A stretch of 64,000 nt of DNA. Origin: Baylisascaris procyonis. Its lineage: Eukaryota; Nematoda; Chromadorea; Rhabditida; Ascarididae. The notes beneath the pieces were generated by a model. The model did no database searches. It was not told where the DNA came from and saw only the letters and a list, made by a program, of their open reading frames with translations. How positions within the stretch are numbered: position 1 is the stretch's first letter; each line of letters opens with the position of its first letter. Made by a program: the position numbers and the translations under genes. Positions 1-11,654 of the stretch are shown in pieces. The stretch spans positions 3,458,501 through 3,522,500 of the forward strand of contig JAZARR010000197.1 in assembly GCA_037389465.1 (NCBI GenBank), read 5' to 3'.

Positions 1-185
1 TAATTAAATTACTAAATTGTTGCAATGCCACACAGAAAGAAGGTGTGCACTACATCAGCTCATCTTGCGTCCCTCTTTTCTATTCTGGAATTCACAGAAA
101 CCCTTAACTGCTCCGTTTATTAGAATAAAATCACCTTCACAATATATCGTAGGGAAATTCCGTCATGGTCGATTAAAAAAGTCAT

Positions 186-258
186 CTTTAGAGATGAGCT
201 AATTATATTTGATCTTTAGAGATGGGCTAATTGTTTGATCTTTAGAGATGAGCTAACC
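186..258 (-). repeat. Three short tandem repeats over a THOC6 splice donor
   Basis: The motif CTTTAGAGATGRGCTAA (plus strand) occurs three times at intervals of 26-28 bp, directly downstream of THOC6-like exon 3. The copy nearest the exon supplies the donor (minus-strand GTTAGC). The other two have ATTAGC and so cannot act as donors. Equivalent sites are at 8147..8219, 16100..16172, 24065..24137, 31926..31998 and 39881..39953. Confidence 0.8.
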
Positions 259-1449
259 ATTAGTGATCCATGTAAATCCAAGGCACACACACCAACACCG
301 CATCCACTTCTTCTCAATTCGGGTTGGTCGCAGACACGTATAATCCTCGCCACATGATCGTTCCTCGTGTCCCACACTCGAACCGTACCATCGTCGGAAG
401 CGCTCAAAAACTCGTTCTCTGAACGGGCAACCAACTCGTTGATACTTCCTTTATGCCCGTCGAACTTCGAAATAACCTAGAATTGTTGTATGGGCAGATA
501 TGCGCCATTCTCTTTTCACACCTCTATGCACAAAAATCGATAAAATACAAAGTTGAACGCAACAACGAGCACATTCTGGCCGTTCATTTCAAAAATCTAA
601 TTAACACATGCTCCCCACCTCTTCCCACACGGGCTCCCCTAGCTCGAAAAGGCCCCTGCTAAGGAATAAGCGCACGAAGGCAGCGTTGTCCGAGCCGCCA
701 AATACCGCGGTAAGGAAAGAGCACAAAGGCCATTCTGAACCCTTTCCATCATCTCATCTCCTTCTCAATACAAATTGTTATTAAAAGTCACAAGTTTTAT
801 AGACCCCTCTTCTCAAAGGGTGTCTCAACTCTGAAACTTGCAGACTTCGTAAACACTGGAGATATGAACAGCGAAGAAGGTACATGGATCCTCAATTCAA
901 AATAAAAAATGCAATCAACGAAATGAAACGAGAATCACTACCTTATTTGGTCTTTCTGCATCGACGAGGCGTACAGCGTAATTGAAAGCGCCTCCATAGA
1001 CGAACTGCGTTTTACTGAGTGCTTCGATGGTGCCCGCTTCATTCGGATTTGTCCTAACCGGCTGCACTCCGAAAGCGTTAACACAGAAGATAGGTTTAGG
1101 TCGCGTAAGCAATGAAGATGCAGATGTAAGCTGTGAGGATGAGTAAGCAAACAAAGTACCTTGGGCATCACCACACAGCAACATCCCATCTAGGTGGCAC
1201 AACGCCCAGACTGGATCGCTCAATTCCACCACAGCACATGGTGCACGCAACTGCCCACTCGACGCACTTCGACGTGACAACACTTCGCGCACTGAGAAAA
1301 CACATAAACGACATCGTGAATCACTTGCCACCAACCACTCACCTGCAACTTATTACCAGTCTCCTACCGTTTCTTTAGCAACAGCAATAATCCTGCGAAA
1401 AACTCAATCCTAATAGGATTTCTTGATTCGAATAGACCAGACTAAACAT
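258..1449 (-). pseudogene. THOC6: THOC6-like WD40 gene, R0 copy (3' part outside window)
   Basis: Exons on the minus strand are 1368..1449, 942..1342 and 258..476. The last two coding exons lie to the left of the window. The visible part aligns with the N-terminal two thirds of THOC6, including a WD blade with DGTVRVWDTR. The first exon has an in-frame TAA at 1375..1377 (codon 25) where the R1, R3, R4 and R5 copies have TTA, so translation from the proposed start would stop. The TAA matters only if the proposed first exon is right. The intron between exons 1 and 2 would be 25 nt (1343..1367). The sequence is the same subtype as the R2 copy. Confidence 0.6.
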
Positions 1450-1548
1450 TTTGAAAGGACTCTAACAGAGGTTTTATTATGCGTTATACAGCATTCAGCA
1501 CCTTTTCGTGAAATCAGCCGATCGAGATTTGCACTGCAGTGAACTAAA

Positions 1549-1958
1549 ATGTCTGTTTTTGATTTGTTTCATGTCAGGAATCGCAAAATATCTAGTCTGA
1601 GTCTGGACACAACCTCACAGGAACAAAACACAACGCCTAAATTATTCGTTCCACCACCAAGACAAAGGCTTTTGCGTTGCGCACCCCCTTTTCTCCTCCC
1701 ATCCCAATCCTGCCCTATCTTGCTAATGCTATTCTACCTGAATACCTCATTAGCGACGATGAAAATTACAACTTTAAAGCATCAATTTCCTGTCACCACC
1801 TTCATTCAACAATACTTGCTAAGCAGTTAGACCGTCCTTCCCACAGTTCCGAATGCCGCTCGAAAGGCGCACAACATAAACGGTTAGAAAATTTCGAAAT
1901 AAGAAGGCGCAAAATATTTCTACAACAGAACAAAAAATTATTAAAAATAGCCGTTTAG
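1549..1958 (+). pseudogene. Divergent ORF of unknown function, R0 copy, 1-nt frameshift
   Basis: This is the R0 copy of the plus-strand ORF that starts MSVFDLFHV and ends LLKIAV. A run of five C at 1684..1688, against six in R2, breaks the frame. The two halves stay open in adjoining frames. A one-base homopolymer difference in an otherwise near-identical copy could be a sequencing or consensus error as easily as a mutation. There is no recognisable domain. Confidence 0.4.
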
Positions 1959-1969
1959 TGTCAAACGGC

Positions 1970-4900
1970 ATTAGTTTGCAAAAAAAAACCGCTGCGTACG
2001 TCGTCAATAAAAAACGTAAATGAGAAACAGCCGAACAGTGCACTTTGTTAAACATGTCTTATTTAACAGTGAATTAAACAAGAATTGGAAATAAGTGGCA
2101 TAGAAGCTAGCATAATAAGCGTCCCTCCAAGTTGCTTAACTGATCAGTCCTTCACATTCCCACTGATCCGACCCCCTGCAGTCGTTCCACACTACACTCT
2201 ACATATCTCCACAGTTCAGACGGCATAATCCTTCTACATATTGCTACAAAACTTATGCAACTCTTTACCTTATGATGCCCATAAACCTTTTCAAAACCGG
2301 TTTTAAAATTTTCTGCCGAAGAATTAATATCCATAAAGCGCCAATGAATCAGCAAGAAAAGTGGGAAAGCGCATTACAACAACCTGCAAGATATGCGCTT
2401 TTGCACCCGGCTTATCCGATCAACGCGTTTAACAGTTCGCAGACAAAAACAAAAAATGCACAATAATGGCTTGATCGGATTTCCGCTAGCAGGTATCTTT
2501 CATAAAAGACTATCATATCATCACTGCGAAATAAAACAAAACTTCGAGCAATACTAGTATACGCACACTCCATTTCATTGACGCAGAGAGCATAAAATCG
2601 ATAGCGTCTGTCTGTATGCGTTTCTGCATGTATGTGTGTGTGTCTGTTTGACTGCTTCAATTTGGAAGCTGCTAAAGCTAAAGTTGTGAAATTGAGTGGG
2701 TATAATGGGTATGCAGTATTGACTTATCATAACTATAGGACGGTCTCCCATTATATAATTCATTTAGTTAAGTTCGTATTACCAGGGTTTACAGTATTGC
2801 CGCGTCATTTCTGTAATGTACACGTTTCTAACTTCAACGATTCGCGAGTTAAAAACGTCGGGGAAGCACACAGACAGACACTCATATATGCGCGCAGACA
2901 TGACGTCGTCATAGTGCAAGTTTGCAAAGAGGATATGCAACGTCTAGAAATATCGTAAGATAAAATAATGCAAAATGTCGATTCACATGAAGACAACCGT
3001 TTCACTTCGAGGTTTTATGATTCATACTGTTCCAATAGAAGGGCAAAGAAAATGTTCGAAGGAGAGTTCATTTCTAAAGGAAATGAAGAATTCTCTGAGA
3101 AGACGGGGAAAGGCGAAGGGAAAATGCGCCCTCTTTGAGGGGGTTCTCACTATTCGCCAACTCCACTACAACTACAACCCCCGAGTGCACATCCCGTCGA
3201 ACTATTCTGTCTCTGGTCTATACTGAAACGACGATAAAATAGAGTTCAGTACAGAAATTTAGGAAGTGAGCACGAAGGACTTTCCACTTGCAAAGAATGT
3301 ATAAGACAACCTTCCCCTCCCATTATATATCCTTGTCTAACACCACTGGTTTTCATAATTCCCCTGTTTTTCTTTATCTTATAATATCAACAACAGTTGG
3401 TAAGATAGTGTTTCGTTCACCGTTCTCGTTTTCATGGCGTTTCATCAGCGTTCCGCTTTGCAGCACTACCATTTGCACCGAATTTAATGCAATCCACTTC
3501 AGGCTCAAAACAATCAACAATAACTGCTGAACATCATGAAAAAGAAAGAAAGAACAACTGCTGAACATCCTGAAGAAGAAAGAAAAAACAACTGCTGAAC
3601 ATCATGAAAAAGAAAGAAAGAATAACTGCTGAACATCCTAAAAAAGAAAGAAAAAACAACTGCTGAACATCCTGAAGAAGAAAGAAAGAAAAGAAATAAG
3701 CATTCACAACCTTGGGGAGAATAACTCTGCCTGTAGACCCGAGTATAAAACGCCTTCCTATGCTCCGGTACAGATAACTTCTCGGCCACCATTGGCTCCG
3801 CTCACGTACTACGCCTTCGGCTGTGGCCTTCCAAAAAAAAATTTCTTCAAAACAACTGCATCGCTTACTAAAGCTAAACTGCACAAATAACTTTCAAGTT
3901 ATAAACCTCAGAAAACTTCTATTCTCCGGTACGGGAACAAAAATTCGGTTCAACTTTATATCTCAGAAAACACTGACCAAATCAAAATTCTATTATAAAA
4001 ACGGTTGTCAAACAAAACAAATAGCACAGAGAAACGTTCTACACCAAGCGCTTAGGTTGCAACTTTCTTTGGTGGTCACTTAATAAGATCCAGCTGAATT
4101 ACTGATGTTTCTAACTTATGTCAGCTGATAACTTATGCAGTGAAATATCCACGTCAACTTCGATGCCAATAAAGTCTACTATTGATGAGGTTGTGCACAC
4201 TTTCATGGCAACCCTCAACATCTCTTATCTCCAAGAATACCTCTAATCTCAGAACACCCACGATGTGTCTTCTCATTTCGAAGCAAATTTCGACGCAAAC
4301 TCTTGACCTACTATTTTCAAACAACTCATCACTGCAGCAGGTCAACAGCTCTTTTCAAATATGCCATTGTTAGACAACCACATTATTTATAACATGACAA
4401 CAATAGAACACCTTTAAAAAATACGGCAATACCTCTGAAAAGCATCTACCTGCTATTAACAGCAAAAATATATAACATACTCTGTTGCAATTCACTGTCA
4501 AAAATACTCCACCATTAAGTAGTTTATTATCATCAAATCAGAACCGGAAAACGCCAAAATCAAGCTTATTTATTATTATGCTCCGCCTCGAGAAATATTC
4601 GAACATCACGAATTGCCCGCAGATGTACGAAATCTGATCGGTTATTCGATAGCATCGGATCTTAGAAACCGAATTTGGGTACATGAGTGCATGCGATGGA
4701 CAAAAGGTTTGCCGAGAAGCAGAAATGGATTTTTGTGAAGGGCAACCGTTATAATGCTATTAACAGCGACGAGAAATGTGGGTACTAATGAGGCTGCATT
4801 CAAGAAATATGCTTTCTCCTCTGACGATGATCTGATGCCACATCGGATCAATCAATGCAAATCAGATGAAAGCCTAACAACATCGAACTAAGTAACGATA

Positions 4901-6151
4901 ATATAGAGGATAACGAAATCTGAAGCTCGTTCACATGAAATAAACTTAGCCCTAATAAACCAGTTGAGTTTCTAACTTCCCTACTGCCCAAAACTTCCTC
5001 CACGTCCCTAAGTTTTTTGGCTAATTCCAAATCCCTCATTACTCGGTTATGACTGCTCCGCTGGGTGCAGAACCCCTTCTTCACCATTTAATAGAAGAAT
5101 GGAGCTTGTTGGCCTAATAAAGAACCAGACATACAACGTTTCCATCAATTCAACTCATCCCATACGATCTAAAAATTAAGTGCACCTCCAACTCCCACCA
5201 GCCAACAACCCCATCCCCAAGTTCGGATCGTAAGACGTTTAGCGAAATCTCCTCCACCCTCCCCTTCCCTCGTTTTCTTTCTATCTATAGAAACCAAACA
5301 GAAATTATTCATCATCGCCACACCTTAGCTAACAATAAGAAACCTTATCCATCATAAAACTTCCCGAGAAACCTGAACAGTCCCATAACACTCAACTCGC
5401 AATTTCAAGGCACATTCTATAACACGATTTAAAAAGCTTGACCTTGCTGCAACACACCACGTTCTGCTAAGCACTCACGAATACGAAATCACGCATTGTT
5501 CACCGGGCAAATCACCTAAAAACCGGTGTACCCAAGGGATATAGATTGACGTTTCATGATCCCCTCCTTTAGACCCATCCCCTTCACATCTCTAAGACTT
5601 CAAACCACGAGGACTCTAAAGTGTTGATAGAGTCCCCAACGTTTCGTTACAAAGAGTACCTTAGTTGGCAGAATTGTTTGTTCTTGATCAGAGTTGTGAT
5701 CCCCTCTCCGCCATCCCTCTGCACCCTCTTCGCAGCATCAAAAAAGATTATTAAATGTTACTTCAAAACATTGCTATGCAATATTTGTATGTAAATTATT
5801 ATAACAGTTAAGTGACATGTGATCATGTGAGGCATATTACAGTATTGAATACGATGAGGCAAATGTGAGGAATTTCTGACCAACGAATGAAATAAATGGG
5901 AAAGCTGTTATTAAAAAAGGTTTATTTCAACATAAAATCATAGAGAACGAAAGAAGAGAAAAGAAAAATAGAACGATGACATATAATCGTTACGAACAAC
6001 AATATGGAGTGAAAACATCTAAAGAAGCAAAGATAAAGAACAAAACTGAACACATTCGATGAAATAGCGCTTCTCGCAAACACTATTCCCTTCAAGACCT
6101 TCAATAAGTAATATCACGCGAGATAAGAGAAAATGAGGCAAAACTCCAACA
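1970..6151. other. Array spacer without a recognisable gene (R0; same in all units)
   Basis: About 4.2 kb lies between the divergent ORF and the end of the THOC6 gene of the next unit to the right. It holds the 34-bp minisatellite and short ORFs on both strands, but no family I recognise. A TATAAAA-like sequence is at 3743. A perfect 10-bp inverted repeat (ATCCGATCAA at 2414, TTGATCGGAT at 2471) is also kept in all units. Subtypes are almost identical over about 2500..5200 here. Equivalent spacers are 9923..14108, 17886..22069, 25841..30027, 33702..37887 and 41657..45873. Confidence 0.6.
3519..3699 (+). repeat. 34-bp minisatellite, about 5 copies (R0)
   Basis: Five tandem units of 34 bp are built on AACTGCTGAACATC followed by an A/G-rich tail. 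Two tail types alternate in the first four units (ATGAAAAAG and CTGAAGAAG or a variant), which suggests growth by doublets. Because 34 is not a multiple of three, no long coding frame passes through it. The same locus is present in every unit with no visible change in copy number. Confidence 0.93.
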
Positions 6152-6333
6152 GACCTAATCAAGGTGGGAATCCATCATGCATACTTCCAGCAGTGTCCCA
6201 CATTCCACCACGTTTAAATGTGCCAAACGACCACTTTGAAGATGACCATAAGAGAATCACCTTCTACCAAACTCACTTAAAATTGTAAACCAAACAGCTG
6301 TACAATCAGAAACCCGAGCCTCAATTGGCAACG

Positions 6334-9300
6334 TCACATCGCAGAACATAGGGCAGAGATAGAGAGGGAAAACACAACATAGCCCGTGCTAAGAAATACG
6401 TCAATGAGATGAGCGTGACCGCCGACTGTCGTCATCTGCTTTCCATGAGCGATATTCTGCTCGATGGAGTAGATCGCACTCGCCGATGTCTTTACCGACG
6501 TTATGTGCTCACCCGCGTATGAGTACTGAAATGTGGTAACATTCAAGAAACTAATAGTACGAAGGACAAACACCATCCCAAAATAACGCCACTTTCCTAT
6601 CCACTATGTGCACTAAGTCCTGAATTGTCGGGAGAATGTGAACGAAGAAAATAGAGGACATGGGTACTAGCTAAAAGGAATCCGACGTCAAACACATTAC
6701 ATAACGCCCTAACAACAAATGCACCTGGTTTAATGTGCAGCGTCGTTCTACTAGTATCATACGGAACGACCCTGATAAACATGTTCGGCATAGGCAACCA
6801 AAAACGGTAGCCGATCGCCACCATTTTCGAGCATGACACGTGTCGTTTCCACTTTCGTAAGAATTGCTTTAAAAATCTGCCTACAGTTCGCTCTTAACAA
6901 CACTTCATGAAAAATTTGGAGGGGCACTTGAAGCTTGACCATCGAGAAATTCACTCATCCCTTTACACTGATCATTTTACACCCACTCCCGATGCCCACA
7001 AATACTGCCTTAACAAAATATTTTCCACCAAACATTGTCTCCTATGGCCTCCTAAGAGAAGCATACCTGGAATAGAAGGGATGATGTGCCACCACAAAGG
7101 ATCCTTTCACCATTCATTTTGGCTACCAAATGTCGTACGTTGGAAGCCCTTTCGTAGTCAATTCGTCTCACCAGTGATCCTGATTCAAGAAGCCATAGTC
7201 ACAGATCAATATCGCCGCCACACACCTGCAAGCCCAATTTTCTTATCCTTCTTCAAAAGTTACAATAACATGCCGAAATACCCCCCCCCCCTTCCGCCAA
7301 GGCGACATGCAAAGAACTGCGCTTCCATTTTACTGTATGCGCAGTCTCTGTCTCCAATTCACATCATGTTTGCTACTGCATTTTAGACCAGCAAAAATCT
7401 CGCTGCACGCCTATGAAGCAATAAATCTTGATTTCCAGCTTCGCTTATTAAATCCCACATCGCGCACTAAAGATTTCTTGAAAAAACTGGCGTACTTGCC
7501 ACCGAATATTGAAATCCCATATCCACTTAGACACTTTGTAGACACTACAATCTGAACACTGTAGCATGCGAGCAACTTCTACAATAAGTCAACTCTGTAT
7601 ACTCACGCCCCTACCTCTGCCACATGCAATCACCTTGTACATCTTCTTTTTCCTCCCTGATCGTACCATACTTTAGAGATTAGTCGAAAAATATCGGAAA
7701 AAGTGCCAAAGCACGCAATTCTGTTCGAACAAAATTCGTACAAATTTGCTAAGCGAACTTGACGCATCAGGACAAAATTATAACAACTTATAGATCGCTC
7801 TCAAATTTGCAAATCATGCTCTTGTCATTTTATGTAACAAGGCGCGTTTTCTTATGCGTTCATTTTAATATAACACTTGAAAAACCGTTTCATCAAAATT
7901 CACTCTCAAATATGAATTCGCATGCGAGTTTTGAATATTTGACTTTCATGTATCCGTAGATAATTAAGTTTACTAAATTGTTGCAATGCCACACAGAAAG
8001 AAGGTGTGCACTATATCAGCTCATCTTGCGTCCCTCTTTTCTATTCTGGAATTCACAGAAACCCTTAACTGCTCCGTTTATTAGAATAAAATCACCTTCA
8101 CAATATATCGTAGGGAAATTCCGTCATGGTCGATTAAAAAAGTCATCTTTAGAGATGAGCTAATTATATTTGATCTTTAGAGATGGGCTAATTGTTTGAT
8201 CTTTAGAGATGAGCTAACCATTAGTGATCCATGTAAATCCAAGGCACACACACCAACACCGCATCCACTTCTTCTCAATTCGGGTTGGTCGCAGACACGT
8301 ATAATCCTCGCCACATGATCGTTCCTCGTGTCCCACACTCGAACCGTACCATCGTCGGAAGCGCTCAAAAACTCGTTCTCTGAACGGGCAACCAACTCGT
8401 TGATACCTCCTTTATGCCCGTCGAACTTCGAAATAACCTAGAATTGTTGTATGGGCAGATATGCGCCATTCTCTTTTCACACCTCTATGCACAAAAATCG
8501 ATAAAATACAAAGTTGAACGCAACAACGAGCACATTCTGGCCGTTCATTTCAAAAATCTAATTAACACATGCTCCCCACCTCTTCCTGCACGGGCTTCCC
8601 TAGCTCGAAAAGGCCCATGCTCAGGAATAAGCGCACGAAGGCAGCGTTGTCCGAGCTGCAAAATACCGCGGAAGGAAACAGCACAAACGCAATTCTGAAC
8701 CCTTTCCATCATCTTATCTCCCTCTGAATACAGATCATTATTAAAAATCACATTTTATAGACCCTCTTCTCAAAGAGTGACTCAACTCTGGAAACTTGCA
8801 GACTTCGTAAACACTGGAGATATGAACCGCGAAGAAGGTGCACGGATCCTCAATTCGAAATAAAAAATGCAATCAACGAAATGCAACGAGAATCACTACC
8901 TTATTTGGTCTTTCCGCATCGACAAGGCGTACAGAGTAATCGAAAGCGCCTCCATAGACGAATTGCATTTTACTGAGTGCTTCGATGGTGCCCACTTCAT
9001 TCGGATTCGTCCTAACCGGCTGCACTCCGAAAGCGTTAACGCAGAAGATAGGTTTAGGTCGCGTAAGCAATGAAGATGCAGATGTAAGCTGTGAGGATGA
9101 GTACGCAAACAACGTACCTTGGGCATCACCACACAGCAACACCCCATCCAGGTGGCACAATGCCCAGACTGGATCGCTCAATTCCACCACAGCACATGGT
9201 GCACGCAACTGCCCACTCGACGCACTTCGACGTGACAACACTTCGCGCACCGAGAAAACACATAAACGACATCGTGAATCACTTGCCACCAACCACTCAC

Positions 9301-9407
9301 CTGCAACTTATTACCAGTCTCTTACCGTTTCTTAAGCAACAGCAATAATCCTGTGAAAAACTCAATCCTAATAGGATTTCTTCATTCGAATAGAGGAGAC
9401 TAAACAT
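6334..9407 (-). pseudogene. THOC6: THOC6-like WD40 gene, R1 copy, nonsense in exon 4
   Basis: Exons (minus strand, 5' to 3') are 9326..9407, 8900..9300, 8219..8437, 7067..7225 and 6334..6525. All splice phases fit and the product would be 350 residues, close to human THOC6 (341). Exon 4, which encodes the VCGG blade, has an in-frame TGA at 7199..7201 (codon 243), where the R4 copy has GGA. That would remove about 108 C-terminal residues, the last blades of the propeller. The other exons are open. A truncated but expressed protein cannot be excluded, so 'pseudogene' is an inference from the stop. The gene lies head to head with the ORF at 9507. Confidence 0.7.
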
Positions 9408-9506
9408 TTTCAGAGGACTCTAACAGCGGTTTCACTATGCGTTATACAGCATTCAGCACCTTTTCGTGAAATCAGCCGATCGAGATTTGCACTGCAGTGA
9501 ACTAAA

Positions 9507-9911
9507 ATGTCTGTTTTTGATTTATTTCATGTCAGGAATCCCAAAATATCTAGTCTGAGTCTGGAAACAACCTCACAGGAACAAAACACGACGCCTAAAT
9601 TATTCGTTCCACCACCAAGACAAAGGCTTTTGCGTACCCCCTTTTCTCCTCCCATCCCAATCCCGCCCTATCTTGCTAATACTATTCTACCTGAATACCT
9701 CATTAGCGACGATGAAAATTACAACTTTAAAGCACCAATTTCCTGTCACCACCTTCATTCAACAATACTTGCTAAGCAGTTTGACCGTCCTTCCCACAGT
9801 TCTGAATGCCGCTCGAAAGGCGCACAACATAAACGGTTAGAAAATTTCGAAATAATAAGGCGCAAAATATTTCTACAACAGAACAAAAAATTATTAAAAA
9901 TAGCCGTTTAG
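9507..9911 (+). CDS. Hypothetical protein, 134 aa, divergent from THOC6-like gene (R1)
   Basis: I do not recognise this protein. It starts at an ATG in good context (AAAATG), 99 bp from the THOC6-like ATG on the other strand. It is proline-rich in the middle (FVPPPRQRLL, then SPPIPIPP), has an acidic patch (LISDDENYNF) and a basic C-terminal third (RRKIFLQQNKKLLK). There is no signal peptide or membrane segment. The frame is kept in five of six units, and the one indel between subtypes is 6 bp, in frame. Against this, replacement differences between subtypes (about eight) outnumber silent ones (about three), close to neutral expectation. It may be a first exon, a decaying gene or a chance ORF. 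Its TAG lies inside a small hairpin (9903..9922). Confidence 0.42.
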   Translation: MSVFDLFHVRNPKISSLSLETTSQEQNTTPKLFVPPPRQRLLRTPFSPPIPIPPYLANTILPEYLISDDENYNFKAPISCHHLHSTILAKQFDRPSHSSECRSKGAQHKRLENFEIIRRKIFLQQNKKLLKIAV

Positions 9912-11473
9912 TGTCAAACGGCATTAGTTTGCAAAAAAAAAAACTGCTGCGTACGTCGTCAATAAAAAACGTAAATGAGAAACAGCCGAACAGTGCACTT
10001 TGTTAAACAAGTCTTATTTAACACTGAATTAAACAAGAATTGGAAATAAGTGGCATAGAAGCTAGCATAATAAGCGTCCCTCCAAGTTGCTTAACTGATC
10101 AGTCCTTCACATTCCCACTGATCCGACCCCCTGCAGTCGTTCCACACTACACTCTACATATCTCCACAGTTCAGACGGCATAATCCTTCTACATATTGCT
10201 ACAAAACTTATGCAACTCTTTACCTTATGATGCCCATAAACCTTTTCAAAATCGGTTTTAAAATTTTCTGCCGAAGAATTAATATCCACAAAGCGCCAAT
10301 GAATCAGCAAGAAAAGTGGGAAAGCGCATTACAACAACCTGCACGATATGCGCTTTTGCACCCAGCTTATCCGATCAACGCGTTTAACAGTTCGCAGACA
10401 AAAACAAAAAATGCACAATAATGGCTTGATCGGATTTCCGCTAGCAGGTATCTTTCATAAAAGACTATCATATCATCACTGCGAAATAAAACAAAACTTC
10501 GAGCAATACTAATATACGCACACTCCATTTCATTGACGCAGAGAGCATAAAATCGATAGCGTCTGTCTGTATGCGTTTCTGCATGTATGTGTGTGTGTCT
10601 GTTTGACTGCTTCAATTTGGAAGCTGCTAAAGCTAAAGTTGTGAAATTGAGTGGGTATAATGGGTATGCAGTATTGACTTATCATAACTATAGGACGGTC
10701 TCCCATTATATAATTCATTTAGTTAAGTTCGTATTACCAGGGTTTACAGTATTGCCGCGTCATTTCTGTAATGTACACGTTTCTAACTTCAACGATTCGC
10801 GAGTTAAAAATGTCGGGGAAGCACACAGACAGACACTCATATATGCGCGCAGACATGACGTCGTCATAGTGCAAGTTTGCAAAGAGGATATGCAACGTCT
10901 AGAAATATCGTAAGATAAAATAATGCAAAATGTCGATTCACATGAAGACAACCGTTTCACTTCGAGGTTTTATGATTCATACTGTTCCAATAGAAGGGCA
11001 AAGAAAATGTTCGAAGGAGAGTTCATTTCTAAAGGAAATGAAGAATTCTCTGAGAAGACGGGGAAAGGCGAAGGGAAAATGCGCCCTCTTTGAGGGGGTT
11101 CTCACTATTCGCCAACTCCACTACAACTACAACCCCCGAGTGCACATCCCGTCGAACTATTCTGTCTCTGGTCTATACTGAAACGACGATAAAATAGAGT
11201 TCAGTACAGAAATTTAGGAAGTGAGCACGAAGGACTTTCCACTTGCAAAGAATGTATAAGACAACCTTCCCCTCCCATTATATATCCTTGTCTAACACCA
11301 CTGGTTTTCATAATTCCCCTGTTTTTCTTTATCTTATAATATCAACAACAGTTGGTAAGATAGTGTTTCGTTCACCGTTCTCGTTTTCATGGCGTTTCAT
11401 CAGCGTTCCGCTTTGCAGCACTACCATTTGCACCGAATTTAATGCAATCCACTTCAGGCTCAAAACAATCAAC

Positions 11474-11654
11474 AATAACTGCTGAACATCATGAAAAAGA
11501 AAGAAAGAACAACTGCTGAACATCCTGAAGAAGAAAGAAAAAACAACTGCTGAACATCATGAAAAAGAAAGAAAGAATAACTGCTGAACATCCTAAAAAA
11601 GAAAGAAAAAACAACTGCTGAACATCCTGAAGAAGAAAGAAAGAAAAGAAATAA
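11474..11654 (+). repeat. 34-bp minisatellite (R1)
   Basis: The same five-unit A/G-rich minisatellite as at 3519..3699, in unit R1. Confidence 0.92.

Larger units (their letters stand above)
1..6151. repeat. Tandem array unit R0 (left-truncated)
   Basis: This is the right-hand part of a unit of the 7.96-kb head-to-tail array. It contains the first three exons of a minus-strand THOC6-like gene, the divergent ORF at 1549, the 34-bp minisatellite and spacer. Its closest relative is R2 (offset about 15,915). Almost all differences I found between the two are one-base changes in homopolymer length, for example C5 versus C6 at 1684 and a missing G near 835. The right boundary is placed where the last unit stops matching the others at the single-copy flank. 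The array probably continues to the left of the window. Confidence 0.93.

Noticed and set aside
5922..6104. Hydrophobic minus-strand ORF of 60 codons, in every unit
   Set aside because: Its composition follows the A/G-rich plus strand. There is no acceptable upstream exon or family match, although the 39-bp difference at the array edge happens to be in frame.
6597..6839. Minus-strand ORF first taken as a THOC6 exon because differences between subtypes looked partly synonymous
   Set aside because: The true exon 4 at 7067..7225 joins in phase to both neighbours and matches the VCGG blade, so this ORF falls in intron 4. Its ends cannot be spliced in phase.
7199..7201. TGA in THOC6 exon 4 read as selenocysteine or programmed readthrough
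   Set aside because: The uninterrupted copy has glycine here, the family is not known to use selenocysteine, and I saw no reason to propose a SECIS element.
6907..7386. Plus-strand ORF of 159 codons, repeated in other units
   Set aside because: It lies opposite THOC6 exon 4 and intron sequence and resembles no family. The longest coding signal here is on the minus strand.
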